Source of the DNA: an uncultured Lachnospiraceae bacterium
GTDB lineage: Bacteria; Bacillota; Clostridia; Lachnospirales; Lachnospiraceae
Reading direction: 5' to 3'
Assembly: GCA_945919795.1 (NCBI GenBank)
Contig: CAMEJJ010000023.1
Span: 1 to 52,008, forward strand
DNA: 52,008 bases
Positions 1-7,701 of this stretch are shown one piece after another. Position 1 is the stretch's first letter; the number at the start of each line of letters is the position of its first letter. The notes under the pieces were generated by a model, which had not been told where the DNA came from, ran no database searches, and saw nothing but the letters and a program-made list of their open reading frames with translations. Position numbers and translations under genes: made by a program.

Positions 1-54
1 GAACCCACGTATCCAGCTTGGAAGGCTGGTGTTCTACCATTGAACTACACCCGC
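1..54 (-). tRNA. tRNA-Gly (TCC), 3' end outside window
   Basis: Read on the minus strand, the 5' acceptor strand GCGGGTG, a D arm, and an anticodon stem CCAGC/GCTGG around the loop CTTCCAA give anticodon TCC (glycine). The T arm is cut by the window start, so only about 54 bases are seen. It is the distal gene of a two-tRNA transcript with tRNA-Pro. Confidence 0.9.
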
Positions 55-87
55 GCATTGTAAACGCTCAAATATGCAATTGAGAAT

Positions 88-161
88 CGGGGTGACAGGA
101 TTCGAACCTGCGACCTCCTGGTCCCAAACCAGGCGCTCTAGCCAAGCTGAGCCACACCCCG
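88..161 (-). tRNA. tRNA-Pro (TGG)
   Basis: A complete 74-base cloverleaf on the minus strand. The acceptor stem CGGGGTG/CACCCCG is fully paired, the anticodon stem CCTGG/CCAGG encloses a loop with anticodon TGG, and the T loop is the canonical TTCGAAT. CCA is not encoded. It is transcribed ahead of tRNA-Gly, with about 33 bases between them. Confidence 0.95.
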
Positions 162-205
162 TAGGCTTCGGGCGTGTTTCTTACTTCTCGCCACGCGCAA
201 AAATT

Positions 206-234
206 ATTATATTATAGGAAAAAATAATTGTCAA
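206..234 (-). promoter_or_regulatory. Consensus sigma-A promoter of the tRNA pair
   Basis: On the minus strand a perfect -35 TTGACA (229-234) is separated by 17 bases from a perfect -10 TATAAT (206-211), about 45 bases upstream of the tRNA-Pro 5' end. This is the strength expected for a stable-RNA promoter. No protein gene lies between it and the tRNAs. Confidence 0.8.
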
Positions 235-296
235 CTGTTTTTACAGATAAAATTGAAAATGGATTTCACGACGTTTTTAGAGATAAATATGTATCG

Positions 297-776
297 TTAC
301 AAATATTCCAAATGATATTCAAATGCTCCCTTTTCATCAACTTCAAGCATAATATAAGACGGTTTGCGTCCTTCCTGACGCGGATAGCTAAGACTCCCAG
401 GATTTATGATAGTTAATCCATCCTGAAATTTAATAAGCGGCCGATGGGTATGTCCAAACATGACGATATCATAACGACGGGATAATGCCTCTTCTTTTAA
501 TCTTTCAATTCCATTGCTGACATAATAGTAATGTCCATGTGTAATCAGCACCCGTTTTCCCTCAATTTCAAGTTCCAATTCTCTTGACAAATCAGAAAAG
601 AAATCATTATTTCCCGCTACAATATAAAGCGGACATCCCGCCGCCTGCTGCAGCGCATATTCGCTTCCTTCTGCATCCCCGCAGTGGATAACCATATCAA
701 TCTTGCCGACATTTTCAATTACCGTAAAGAAATTGTCGTTTTGTCTGTGGGTATCGCTCACAATCAAAATTCTCAT
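297..776 (-). CDS. YfcE/MJ0936-family metallophosphoesterase
   Basis: Predicted cytoplasmic metal-dependent phosphodiesterase of 159 residues, the usual length for this small family. The metal-binding motifs are all present in order: SDTH (7-10), HCGD (31-34), GNND (55-58), THGH (79-82) and GHTH (108-111), followed by NPGS (125-128). Members hydrolyse phosphodiester model substrates and their physiological substrate is mostly unknown. It is the last gene of a minus-strand operon, 9 bases after rdgB, an order common in Clostridia (from general knowledge). Confidence 0.9.
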   Translation of the reverse strand: MRILIVSDTHRQNDNFFTVIENVGKIDMVIHCGDAEGSEYALQQAAGCPLYIVAGNNDFFSDLSRELELEIEGKRVLITHGHYYYVSNGIERLKEEALSRRYDIVMFGHTHRPLIKFQDGLTIINPGSLSYPRQEGRKPSYIMLEVDEKGAFEYHLEYL

Positions 777-785
777 TTGGTAGTG

Positions 786-1385
786 TCATCCTTGAATTCT
801 TTTTTTCAACTCTTCCTGCATTTTATGCAAAGCCTTTCCTCTGTGGCTGATTGCATTTTTCTCTTCCGGTGTGATTTCGGCACTGGTCATGTCATATTCA
901 GGCAAATAAAAAATCGGATCATAGCCAAAACCATTGGTTCCTTTGATTTCGTATCCAATGTAACCTTCCATAATGCCTTCCGTGCAAATCACTTCGCCAT
1001 CCGGCATAATAGCAGCCATGGCGCAGACAAATCGGGCACTCCTCTCCTCTTTTGGCACACCTTCCATACGTTCCAGAATCTTTGCATTTTTTATATCATA
1101 AGAGGTATCTTCCCCAAGATATCTGGCCGAATAAATACCGGGCTCTCCATTTAAATAGTCTACCACCAGACCGGAGTCATCCGCCAGTACTATTTTTTTA
1201 GTCATACCGGCCAGTGCTTTCGCTTTAATCAAAGCATTTTCTGCAAATGTTTTACCGTTTTCTTCCACATCAACAGAAATCCCGTCCTCTTTCAATGTTT
1301 TTACATCAACATCCAGTTCTGAAAACATAGCTTGAACTTCTCTGGCTTTTCCTGCATTGGATGTTGCAAATAAAATCTCTATCAT
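786..1385 (-). CDS. rdgB: XTP/dITP diphosphatase (RdgB/HAM1)
   Basis: House-cleaning pyrophosphatase that removes non-canonical purine nucleoside triphosphates (XTP, dITP, ITP) before they enter nucleic acids. The 199-residue protein shows the N-terminal ATSNAGKAREV segment, the catalytic DDSGL (69-73), FGYDPIF (153-159) and the C-terminal SHRGKAL (180-186), all hallmarks of Ham1-like proteins. Its ATG overlaps the stop of the upstream gene (ATGA), so translation is probably coupled. Confidence 0.95.
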   Translation of the reverse strand: MIEILFATSNAGKAREVQAMFSELDVDVKTLKEDGISVDVEENGKTFAENALIKAKALAGMTKKIVLADDSGLVVDYLNGEPGIYSARYLGEDTSYDIKNAKILERMEGVPKEERSARFVCAMAAIMPDGEVICTEGIMEGYIGYEIKGTNGFGYDPIFYLPEYDMTSAEITPEEKNAISHRGKALHKMQEELKKRIQG

Positions 1386-1936
1386 GGTTTGTCATTCTCT
1401 TCCGTAAATATATTTTCCAGACTTTCTGAAATGAATTTTTGCATCTCTTCCATTGGAAGATTGCTTTCTATAATGATAGCAGGCTGCATGGCTTTTGCAA
1501 GCTCCTCATCCGAGCTTTCTGCCATTGTTATATCCTGCGTCACAAAATACCGTGAAAAGCTCTCTGAAATATCTCTTGCCAAATCAAAACTGTCATAATC
1601 CGGCAGGACAAATTCATTATTATAAGAAATAACTGCCCAAATACTGTCAGTCGCTTGATTCAAATCAGCATCTTCCTGTTTTGTTTCCACGGTAATTTCT
1701 TTTGAAACAAGTAGAACAAAACAATCAGCATGCATTTTATTTGCTTTTTCCACATCTCCCTCCGTCAGCCCATCTTCTTTTTGAAAAACATAGGATATTG
1801 TGGAAACATGGTTTTTTAGAGGTATTTCTTCCCTGATTAGCGTCTTTCCTTTCCATGAAATGATACTCAATATGATTATAATGAAAAGAAATGTAAAAGA
1901 AAAGCAAATCAGGATTTTCTCTTCTTTTTTTGTCAT
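1382..1936 (-). CDS. Hypothetical single-pass membrane-anchored protein
   Basis: A 184-residue protein with a short basic N-terminus, one transmembrane helix (about residues 9-28) and a predicted extracytoplasmic domain rich in Glu, Asp and Ser. I do not recognise a family. It overlaps both neighbours by 4 bases, so it is clearly part of the methyltransferase-rdgB operon. The sequence gives no catalytic motif; a role in envelope physiology would be a guess. Confidence 0.75.
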   Translation of the reverse strand: MTKKEEKILICFSFTFLFIIIILSIISWKGKTLIREEIPLKNHVSTISYVFQKEDGLTEGDVEKANKMHADCFVLLVSKEITVETKQEDADLNQATDSIWAVISYNNEFVLPDYDSFDLARDISESFSRYFVTQDITMAESSDEELAKAMQPAIIIESNLPMEEMQKFISESLENIFTEENDKP

Positions 1937-3084
1937 GTACGTTCTCTCCGCGGAGGCTTGGGACCCAAATACTGATAAAAATACGTCTTTAACATTCCGT
2001 TATACAATTTCCTGTTTTTGTCCGCTTTTTGTCCGATATCCTTTTGTGCATCTTCATAAGATGTAATCAAATACATGGACCAGGTTTCTAACTCACGATA
2101 TTTTTCACCCAGCATTTTGTACAATTCTGGCAAATCTTTTTTCTCTTCGAGACGTTCCCCATATGGTGGATTCGTGATAATAAAACCATATTTCTTAGGA
2201 TGGCTTAATTCACTTAAGGGTCTGGTCTGAAAATGAATCAGTTCATCTACCCCTGCTAGTCTGGCATTTGCTCTGGCAATCCGCGTCATCTCAGGATCAA
2301 TATCATAGCCCTGCAGATCTGTCTCAATATTCATGTCAATCTCTTCTCTTGCCTCATCGACACAATCATACCACATCTTTGTCGGAATCAGATGTTTCCA
2401 TTCAAATGCATTGAAACTCCGATTCATTCCCGGTGCAATATTAGCCGCCATAAGAGCTGCTTCAATCAAAAAGGTGCCACTGCCGCAAAACGGATCAACT
2501 AATATACGGTCTTTACGCCACGGCGTCAGCATAATCAATGCCGCCGCAAGATTTTCAGCAATCGGAGCTTTTGCGGTCAGCTTACGATAACCTCTTTTAT
2601 GTAACGAATCACCTGTCGTATCCAACGAAACTGTCACTTCATCTTTGTAGATAAAAACACGGATAGGAAAACTCTCTCCATCTTCTTCAAACCAGCTTAT
2701 TCCATATGTTTCCTGCAGACTTCTGACCATTGCCTTTTTCATAATGGACTGTATATCGGAAGGACTGAATAATTTGGATTTGACACTAGAGGCCTTGGTT
2801 ACCCAGAACTTTCCGTTTTTCGGAATAAAGTCTGCCCAAGGGAGTGCCTTGGTATTTTCAAACAGCTCATCAAACGTCTCCGCATGAAAGCTTCCGATTT
2901 TTATCAATACTCTTTCTGCTGTACGCAAAAAAATATTGGCACGGCAAATAGCATCTTCATCACCAAGAAAAGTCACACGACCATCTTCTACCTTGGTAAT
3001 GTCATAGCCCAAATCAATTATTTCTTTTTTTAAGACTGCTTCCAGGCCAAAATGGCATGGAACAATTAATTCCATTTTTCTCAT
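1933..3084 (-). CDS. THUMP-domain class I RNA methyltransferase (RlmL N-terminal/YpsC type)
   Basis: Predicted S-adenosylmethionine-dependent N2-guanine methyltransferase acting on rRNA, 383 residues. An N-terminal THUMP region (about 45-155) binds RNA; the Rossmann domain carries motif I DPFCGSG (197-203) and the catalytic NPPYGE (305-310), the signature of N2-G methyltransferases such as RlmL and YpsC. The protein is the single-domain form, lacking the second methyltransferase domain of E. coli RlmL. It is the first gene of the operon, and a 4-base overlap links it to the next gene. Confidence 0.9.
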   Translation of the reverse strand: MRKMELIVPCHFGLEAVLKKEIIDLGYDITKVEDGRVTFLGDEDAICRANIFLRTAERVLIKIGSFHAETFDELFENTKALPWADFIPKNGKFWVTKASSVKSKLFSPSDIQSIMKKAMVRSLQETYGISWFEEDGESFPIRVFIYKDEVTVSLDTTGDSLHKRGYRKLTAKAPIAENLAAALIMLTPWRKDRILVDPFCGSGTFLIEAALMAANIAPGMNRSFNAFEWKHLIPTKMWYDCVDEAREEIDMNIETDLQGYDIDPEMTRIARANARLAGVDELIHFQTRPLSELSHPKKYGFIITNPPYGERLEEKKDLPELYKMLGEKYRELETWSMYLITSYEDAQKDIGQKADKNRKLYNGMLKTYFYQYLGPKPPRRERT

Positions 3085-3239
3085 ATGTTTATATTAATGA
3101 GAAAGACTTCCCGTGTCAATTATGTTTCTCCCTCTTTTTTTAATTGTGTCCCCAACGAAAATTTGCATATTCTACTCACAGACTGTATATAATATGTAAC
3201 CGGTCCACCCCTTTGCAGACCGGCGAGCAAAATCACTGA

Positions 3240-3398
3240 TTAGTAGTTGTTTTCAGCTTCATCTTTGCTGTTTTTAGCATTTGATGCTTTATTCTGCTCA
3301 TTTTTGCTCTGACTTTCATTTTTAGTTGCATCTTTACTGTCAGAAGAATTAAAGCTCTGTTTTGACTGTTTTGATTCGCTAAAATCGTTTTTTGCCAT
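3240..3398 (-). CDS. Small hydrophilic protein (52 aa), possible spore protein
   Basis: This short gene starts at ATG 3398 after a good GGAGGA ribosome binding site. The 52 residues are almost entirely Lys, Asn, Ser, Glu, Asp and Gln with no hydrophobic core, so the product is probably disordered and soluble. Upstream sequence resembles a forespore sigma-F/sigma-G promoter (see 3432-3461). It may be a small acid-soluble-like spore protein, but no SASP family motif is recognisable, so that remains an inference from composition plus promoter. Confidence 0.65.
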   Translation of the reverse strand: MAKNDFSESKQSKQSFNSSDSKDATKNESQSKNEQNKASNAKNSKDEAENNY

Positions 3399-3431
3399 GA
3401 TAAAATCCTCCAATCAATTTGATTACAATAG

Positions 3432-3461
3432 TAGTATTTCTGATTAGGGAAAAATTATTCA
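3432..3461 (-). promoter_or_regulatory. Candidate sigma-F/sigma-G forespore promoter
   Basis: Minus strand: TGAATA (3456-3461) followed after 17 bases by AATACTA (3432-3438), close to the forespore consensus TGAATA-N17/18-CATACTA known from Bacillus. It lies about 35 bases upstream of the start of the 52-residue hydrophilic gene. The match is by eye only. Confidence 0.4.
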
Positions 3462-3552
3462 ATTAGTAAAAGAAAAAATGAACAAAAAGAATGAAATAAT
3501 TAAAAAGAAATGTTAAAAAAACACAAAAAGTTACGATGTCTCACAAAAGCTA

Positions 3553-3581
3553 TTGAAAAATAAAAAGTTATGAATTATAAT
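3553..3581 (+). promoter_or_regulatory. Sigma-A promoter of small-RNA candidate
   Basis: TTGAAA (3553-3558), a 17-base spacer, and a perfect TATAAT (3576-3581) on the plus strand. Transcription would start near 3588 and no open reading frame follows before the terminator at about 3686. Confidence 0.6.
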
Positions 3582-3587
3582 TTTTAC

Positions 3588-3688
3588 ATAGACAGAGTAA
3601 TCCCCAATTTTTCTGTCTAGAAAAGATATATTTATTTATACTCCCCGTTAAATAGGCTATCACCCCTGATAGCCTATTTTTCTGTTTA
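3588..3688 (+). ncRNA. Candidate small RNA (~100 nt) with C-rich unpaired segments
   Basis: The interval between a near-consensus promoter and a strong intrinsic terminator holds no ORF. It can fold into a 5' hairpin (AGACAGA/TCTGTCT, loop containing ATCCCCAA), an unpaired A/T-rich linker ending in ACTCCCC, and a terminator hairpin whose loop is ACCCCT. All three unpaired parts thus display CCCC, able to pair with G-rich Shine-Dalgarno sequences, as known for Staphylococcus Rsa RNAs with UCCC motifs. Start, end and role are inferred. I do not recognise an Rfam family. Confidence 0.5.
3651..3686 (+). terminator. Intrinsic terminator
   Basis: AATAGGCTATC and GATAGCCTATT form an 11-bp stem around a 6-base loop, followed by TTTTCTG. 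The T-run is on the plus-strand side only, so it ends the small-RNA candidate transcript. Confidence 0.85.
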
Positions 3689-3716
3689 CTCTTCTTATTC
3701 TTTTCCCCCTTTTCGG

Positions 3717-3935
3717 ATTTGTGTTCCCAATATGTATCTTTACCGCCTCGTACTTCGGTTTCAAGTTTTTCTAAGCGGCATGCTCACAAAATATTATCAA
3801 ATGACCGGTTTCAAAACTCAGACTTCGTCTTCAGGCAGTTGAAACTGGTCATTTATTTTTGTTCGCTAATGCCGCTAAGAAAGACACGAAACCTCGTAAA
3901 AGCCGGCGAATAAAGATACATATTGGGAACACAAA
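3717..3935 (+). repeat. Giant palindromic element A (family I)
   Basis: A 219-bp long hairpin. The outer arms (about 24 bases at each end) are perfect reverse complements. Inside, AAGCGGCAT/ATGCCGCTA and ATGACCGGTTTCAA/TTGAAACTGGTCAT form further helices, and the tip contains CTCAGACTTCGTCTTC. It lies between the plus-strand small RNA and the minus-strand HAAS gene, that is between convergent transcripts. Element B has the same architecture on the other strand; C is a short form. Confidence 0.85.
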
Positions 3936-3986
3936 ACCAAAACGTTTTTTATTCTTTTTACAGACAAAACAGCAAACTACCTTTCA

Positions 3987-4469
3987 CTACCTTCTGTCAA
4001 AAAATAGAACATAAATCAGATAAACAATAATAACGGGGATTAAGATTGGCAAAACAAATTTAAAAATTAGTATAAATGCAAGTCCCAGCAACCGACCAAC
4101 TATGGATAAAATAATCAGCAATACAAGGATAACTGCTATAACAACCGCCCATATCTTCCAACGAGGTACAACCTTCCCATTAAAAACAAACTGCGCCTTG
4201 GAGATGTCATCCTCATTCATTTCATTCGCATAGCCACGTTCCCGATAGTCATCTTCACTATAATCATCCATCCCTTCTGCCATCACAATGGATTTTGCCA
4301 GAAGTCTCGGTTCTCCTAAAGAAGATAGTACTTCTTCTTCCGTTTTTCCTTTTCTTATTTCTGTATCAATATAATCCTGATAATATCTTGTCAATTCCTG
4401 AACTTTTTGAGGTGAAACTTTTCCGGTCAGATGTTTTTGCAATTCTGTTATAAAATCGTATTTATTCAT
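3987..4469 (-). CDS. HAAS/DUF1700-domain membrane protein
   Basis: A 160-residue protein whose first 65 residues match the HAAS domain: a short helix bundle with a YYxDYIDxE-type segment and a SLGEP motif near residue 51. A charged middle is followed by one long hydrophobic region (about 105-155), probably two membrane helices. HAAS proteins often partner with a PadR-family repressor, but no padR gene lies beside it here. The ATG has a GGAG ribosome binding site. Confidence 0.75.
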   Translation of the reverse strand: MNKYDFITELQKHLTGKVSPQKVQELTRYYQDYIDTEIRKGKTEEEVLSSLGEPRLLAKSIVMAEGMDDYSEDDYRERGYANEMNEDDISKAQFVFNGKVVPRWKIWAVVIAVILVLLIILSIVGRLLGLAFILIFKFVLPILIPVIIVYLIYVLFFDRR

Positions 4470-4630
4470 TTTTATTGCTCCTATGTCTTGTAATAAACCT
4501 ACGGCGTAAAACCATAAATCATTTATATCTTATCCATATTCTATTCTACTATGTTTTCCGCGCAGAAAAAACAATTCGACATTTATTTTAAAAAAATTTT
4601 ATAATTATGGTATCATGGTTAAAAAATCAT

Positions 4631-4665
4631 AAGAAAAAGCTCCCAAATATAAAATTTGGAAGCTT
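4631..4665 (-). terminator. Intrinsic terminator (minus strand)
   Basis: The minus strand reads AAGCTTCCAAA, an A/T loop and TTTGGGAGCTT, followed by TTTCTT. It would end a transcript entering from about 4.7-4.95 kb, where only a tiny ORF is seen. Confidence 0.6.
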
Positions 4666-4718
4666 AAAATGCATGTTAAAACTTTACATGATATATTCCA
4701 CTTTGCTTTAGAACTGCA

Positions 4719-4766
4719 TTAGCGAGATGCTTCTTCATCCCAAACAATTGAAATAATCCATTCCAT
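4719..4766 (-). CDS. Candidate 15-residue peptide in a short transcript
   Basis: An ATG at 4766, preceded at 8 bases by a perfect AGGAG, opens the peptide MEWIISIVWDEEASR. An in-frame TTG at 4784 would give 21 residues. A possible promoter (TATAAT at 4947-4952, TTGCAT at 4968-4973, a short 15-base spacer) lies upstream, and a terminator at 4631-4665 downstream, giving a roughly 300-base transcript with a long leader. The hydrophobic-then-acidic peptide could be a regulatory or toxic small protein, or the transcript may be an RNA regulator. Nothing else is recognisable from 4470 to 5126. Confidence 0.25.
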   Translation of the reverse strand: MEWIISIVWDEEASR

Positions 4767-5126
4767 GAATATTTCTCCTAACAAAATAACATCCCCTTTC
4801 TCTCAATCTGTTTTGTGGGAATGTTTTATAATTTCAACATATCCCATAAATTTAAAATCATGGAATATGTTCAACAATATTGATACCGTCTTTATTTCTA
4901 CAATATATCATAAAAATTTTAACGGCATTATCTCTCTCATACATATATTATATCATATCTACTTTTTATGCAATAAATAATATATGCAATTCGTACTTTC
5001 ATTTCCGCCTCTCTTATACTATAATCTAACCAGCGATGAAATCCGCTCCACATGTTCTCGTCACCTGACGGCAAAACTCATCTCGCGCATTCATCGCCAT
5101 AACAAAACCTAATTGAGGCAACCAGT

Positions 5127-5510
5127 ATGTCAATCATCTTAGCAAACAGCAAACTACGAGCATATGAATACTTAAATCAGTTAGCCGAGTATTCCGGATG
5201 GAAACAGGATCATACAGACAGATTATGGAGCTATTTTTTGAAGTATGACGATTTATATGAAGAATTTATTTTTTATTTAAGTCACCACGAAATAAAAGAT
5301 GATTTGCATTTCCATGGATACAGCATTCTTGACCTTTATGTCTGGCAGATGAATCATTACAATATGATTCATGATATTGGAAAAAACACCGGTAACTGTA
5401 ATAAAGAAGATTTGGTATTGCGCGCCTTTCTTATGATGGGAGAATTCATGGATAATCCGGAAGATTTTGAACAAAAGCTTTCCGGCGCACCTCATCAGGA
5501 TCGATTATAA
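5127..5510 (+). CDS. Hypothetical protein, 127 aa
   Basis: A soluble, aromatic- and acid-rich helical protein with no signal peptide or membrane segment. GAGG lies 8 bases before the ATG. Its 3' end overlaps the 3' end of the convergent DUF624 gene by 16 bases. I do not recognise a domain. It is the only plus-strand gene in the first 11 kb besides the small-RNA candidate. Confidence 0.65.
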   Translation: MSIILANSKLRAYEYLNQLAEYSGWKQDHTDRLWSYFLKYDDLYEEFIFYLSHHEIKDDLHFHGYSILDLYVWQMNHYNMIHDIGKNTGNCNKEDLVLRAFLMMGEFMDNPEDFEQKLSGAPHQDRL

Positions 5511-6361
5511 ACCGTTTCATCGACACCACTCATTTGCCCTTCGCCATCCGCTTCCGCATTCACATCTTCCGCACTTTTACCATCCGCTTTTTCAGCAATA
5601 TCCGTGTCATCTTCATCATCTTCAGCCGGATTCACATAAGAAGTGGCTCTCTCATGGACATTCAGAAACTGGCGTCGTTTCTCGTTTTTTTCCTCAACCT
5701 TTTTTTCTTCCTTCTCTTTTACAGCAGATGTTCTCAAAAGCATCTTATGAATGACCTTTGAGCTTAAGTAAGCCATCAGTCCAAACATAAACAACAGCCA
5801 GATATACCATGTACTGATAATAATGACCGGATATCTTAGAGAAAGTACAATGGGTGCAAACCAGATCAACGCCACTTTAATCCAGCTTCCCAAATTACTG
5901 ATTGCCATTAAAATCGAATTTTTAAAATAGTTACCCACTGTATTATCAAACTTTGCAATCAACGGAAACAGAAACGGAATAACCACAACAAGAAGAACAA
6001 TCTCAACAACACTCACAAATGTATAAAAGCTTGCCAAACCGCCTTCAACCGTATTGATTAACACATTGTCGCCCCAAAGAACGATAAATGCTGCAATCAA
6101 CAATAGCCATGCAATCGTCGCTTTTTTAAAGTTCACCTTAAAAGCATGAATAAAAGCCTTCCATAATTGCGGTTCTTCTTTATTGACTAACTTCAGGCAC
6201 ACCGAATACATCGCGGTCAGCGATGCGCCAATTGTCACAACCGGCAGACTGAATAATACAAAAAATATATTCAGAAAAAATACATTTCCGAATGCATCCA
6301 TAAATCTCATCAAATGATATTGTACACTTCGCGGATGCTCTTCCACATTAAAATCACTCAT
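5495..6361 (-). CDS. DUF624/YesL-family membrane protein
   Basis: A 288-residue integral membrane protein with about five helices. The N-terminal NVFFLNIFFVLFSLPVVTIG segment is the DUF624 signature. An unusual acidic, low-complexity tail (about 225-288, many Glu, Asp and Ala) extends beyond the normal family length of around 200 residues. DUF624 proteins are typically encoded beside carbohydrate ABC transporters and are suspected to assist or regulate them; here the sugar transporter operon lies directly upstream on the same strand. Confidence 0.85.
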   Translation of the reverse strand: MSDFNVEEHPRSVQYHLMRFMDAFGNVFFLNIFFVLFSLPVVTIGASLTAMYSVCLKLVNKEEPQLWKAFIHAFKVNFKKATIAWLLLIAAFIVLWGDNVLINTVEGGLASFYTFVSVVEIVLLVVVIPFLFPLIAKFDNTVGNYFKNSILMAISNLGSWIKVALIWFAPIVLSLRYPVIIISTWYIWLLFMFGLMAYLSSKVIHKMLLRTSAVKEKEEKKVEEKNEKRRQFLNVHERATSYVNPAEDDEDDTDIAEKADGKSAEDVNAEADGEGQMSGVDETVYNRS

Positions 6362-6425
6362 TTTTCACTCATACTCCTTTGTATCTACTCACAACCGGTC
6401 TCCAGAAAATTACCTGATACCGTTT

Positions 6426-7511
6426 TTAATAAAATCCTTTTTTCTGCATTGCTTTTCCAAGTTCAACAACATCCAGCGCATTTAGCACATCCTGATTCGC
6501 TTCAACTTTATCTACTCCGGCTGCAACAAGCCAGTTAGCCTGCATATTCGGAAAAGCATTATCTGCTGTCTGTATAGCAAGCGAATTAATCATATACTCC
6601 TTGTATTCAGGATCATTTTCCATATCCATACGGACAACCATATAACCGGCATCCGTCGTAACAACATCAGAAATATCATTTTCAGATAAAGATTCTACAA
6701 CTTGATTCAATTCTCCGGCATATGCACCCTCATAATTCTTCTCAACTCCGGAATAATTTCCAATCTGATATTCCTCTACCAAATCTTCCATTTTTTCTCC
6801 GGCTTTGGCTCTTTCCATCAATTTCGTTGCTTTTGCTAACTGTTCCTCCATTTCCTGATCTGTTAAAGAAACATAGCTTCCATCATCATTTTTTACCGGA
6901 TTGCCTTCCTCATCATACTGGATACTGGGGAATAACGCATAATATAAAGAATGGAAATTCAGTTCTCCATATTGCTTTTCATATTGTTCTTTATAGGTTG
7001 CCTGCATATCAGAGATTGCTTTATCTTTCAATGCTGAAATATAGGCCTGTCTGTTAAACAACTCTTTGATACAATCATAATCAATACCGTATTTGGCAAG
7101 AAAATCTTCACCAAAAAAACTATACATGGATGCAGCACTTGCCTCAGAAGTAGCTAAAGCCTGTTCTGTAACTTCTACACCTTCTGTTAACTGAGACAAT
7201 AAATACTGTACAATTTCTGCCTTCATTTCATCTACAACAGCCGTTTGTAAATCAGTAATTCCCTGCTCATCCAAAGACAACGGTTCTGTCTTATTACTAT
7301 ACATATATTGAATCACATATAAATTGTAAAGTTGCTGTGTTACATCAAAATCCTCGATTGTCATAAGAATATTGGATTTTGCTTCTTCTGCACTAATGAC
7401 AGCGGAATTGGTTTTTCCACAGCCGGTCAAGATTGCCAGCGAAAAGATCAAAGCCGCAATCACTGTACTCATCACTTTCTTACAAAATAATCTGCTTCTA
7501 TTCTTTTTCAT
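6426..7511 (-). CDS. SurA/PrsA-like peptidyl-prolyl isomerase lipoprotein
   Basis: An extracytoplasmic folding helper of 361 residues. The signal peptide ends in the lipobox LTGC (Cys31), so it is probably membrane-anchored. An N-terminal helical chaperone part with SurA-N-like helices is followed by a parvulin-like region (about 225-310) containing SEN-DISDVVTTDAGYMVVR, the usual C-terminal strand of PPIC domains. Such foldases mature secreted enzymes, which fits the nearby secreted cellulase and binding proteins. It overlaps the 66-residue upstream gene by 14 bases. Confidence 0.75.
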   Translation of the reverse strand: MKKNRSRLFCKKVMSTVIAALIFSLAILTGCGKTNSAVISAEEAKSNILMTIEDFDVTQQLYNLYVIQYMYSNKTEPLSLDEQGITDLQTAVVDEMKAEIVQYLLSQLTEGVEVTEQALATSEASAASMYSFFGEDFLAKYGIDYDCIKELFNRQAYISALKDKAISDMQATYKEQYEKQYGELNFHSLYYALFPSIQYDEEGNPVKNDDGSYVSLTDQEMEEQLAKATKLMERAKAGEKMEDLVEEYQIGNYSGVEKNYEGAYAGELNQVVESLSENDISDVVTTDAGYMVVRMDMENDPEYKEYMINSLAIQTADNAFPNMQANWLVAAGVDKVEANQDVLNALDVVELGKAMQKKGFY

Positions 7512-7698
7512 TTTTTCCTCCTCGTACGCCTTGTAATTCTACAAACCCCAAGCGGTAACATTCACATGTTTCCAGATTAATGTGAAGGTCATCTGCACCA
7601 CTTGCAGGAACACGCCAAGCGCTAATTCGTACAATGAGTATTATAATACAGCACAGATAAAATGCCAATAAAAAAAGGACAGTTAACAGTTTTTTCAC
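7498..7698 (-). CDS. Small membrane protein, 66 aa, GTG start
   Basis: One N-terminal hydrophobic helix (about 4-25) followed by a short polar tail with a CEC motif. I do not recognise it. The GTG start at 7698 is preceded by GGGGGA, and this ribosome binding site is part of the 3' strand of the terminator hairpin that ends the ABC operon, so only read-through or unfolded transcripts should expose it. Its stop overlaps the foldase gene by 14 bases, which suggests coupled translation. Confidence 0.55.
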   Translation of the reverse strand: MKKLLTVLFLLAFYLCCIIILIVRISAWRVPASGADDLHINLETCECYRLGFVELQGVRGGKNEKE

Positions 7699-7701
7699 AA
7701 A

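Noticed and set aside
4765-4980. 71-codon plus-strand ORF
   Set aside because: No ribosome site, A/T-driven composition, and a better-supported promoter, Shine-Dalgarno and terminator lie on the opposite strand.
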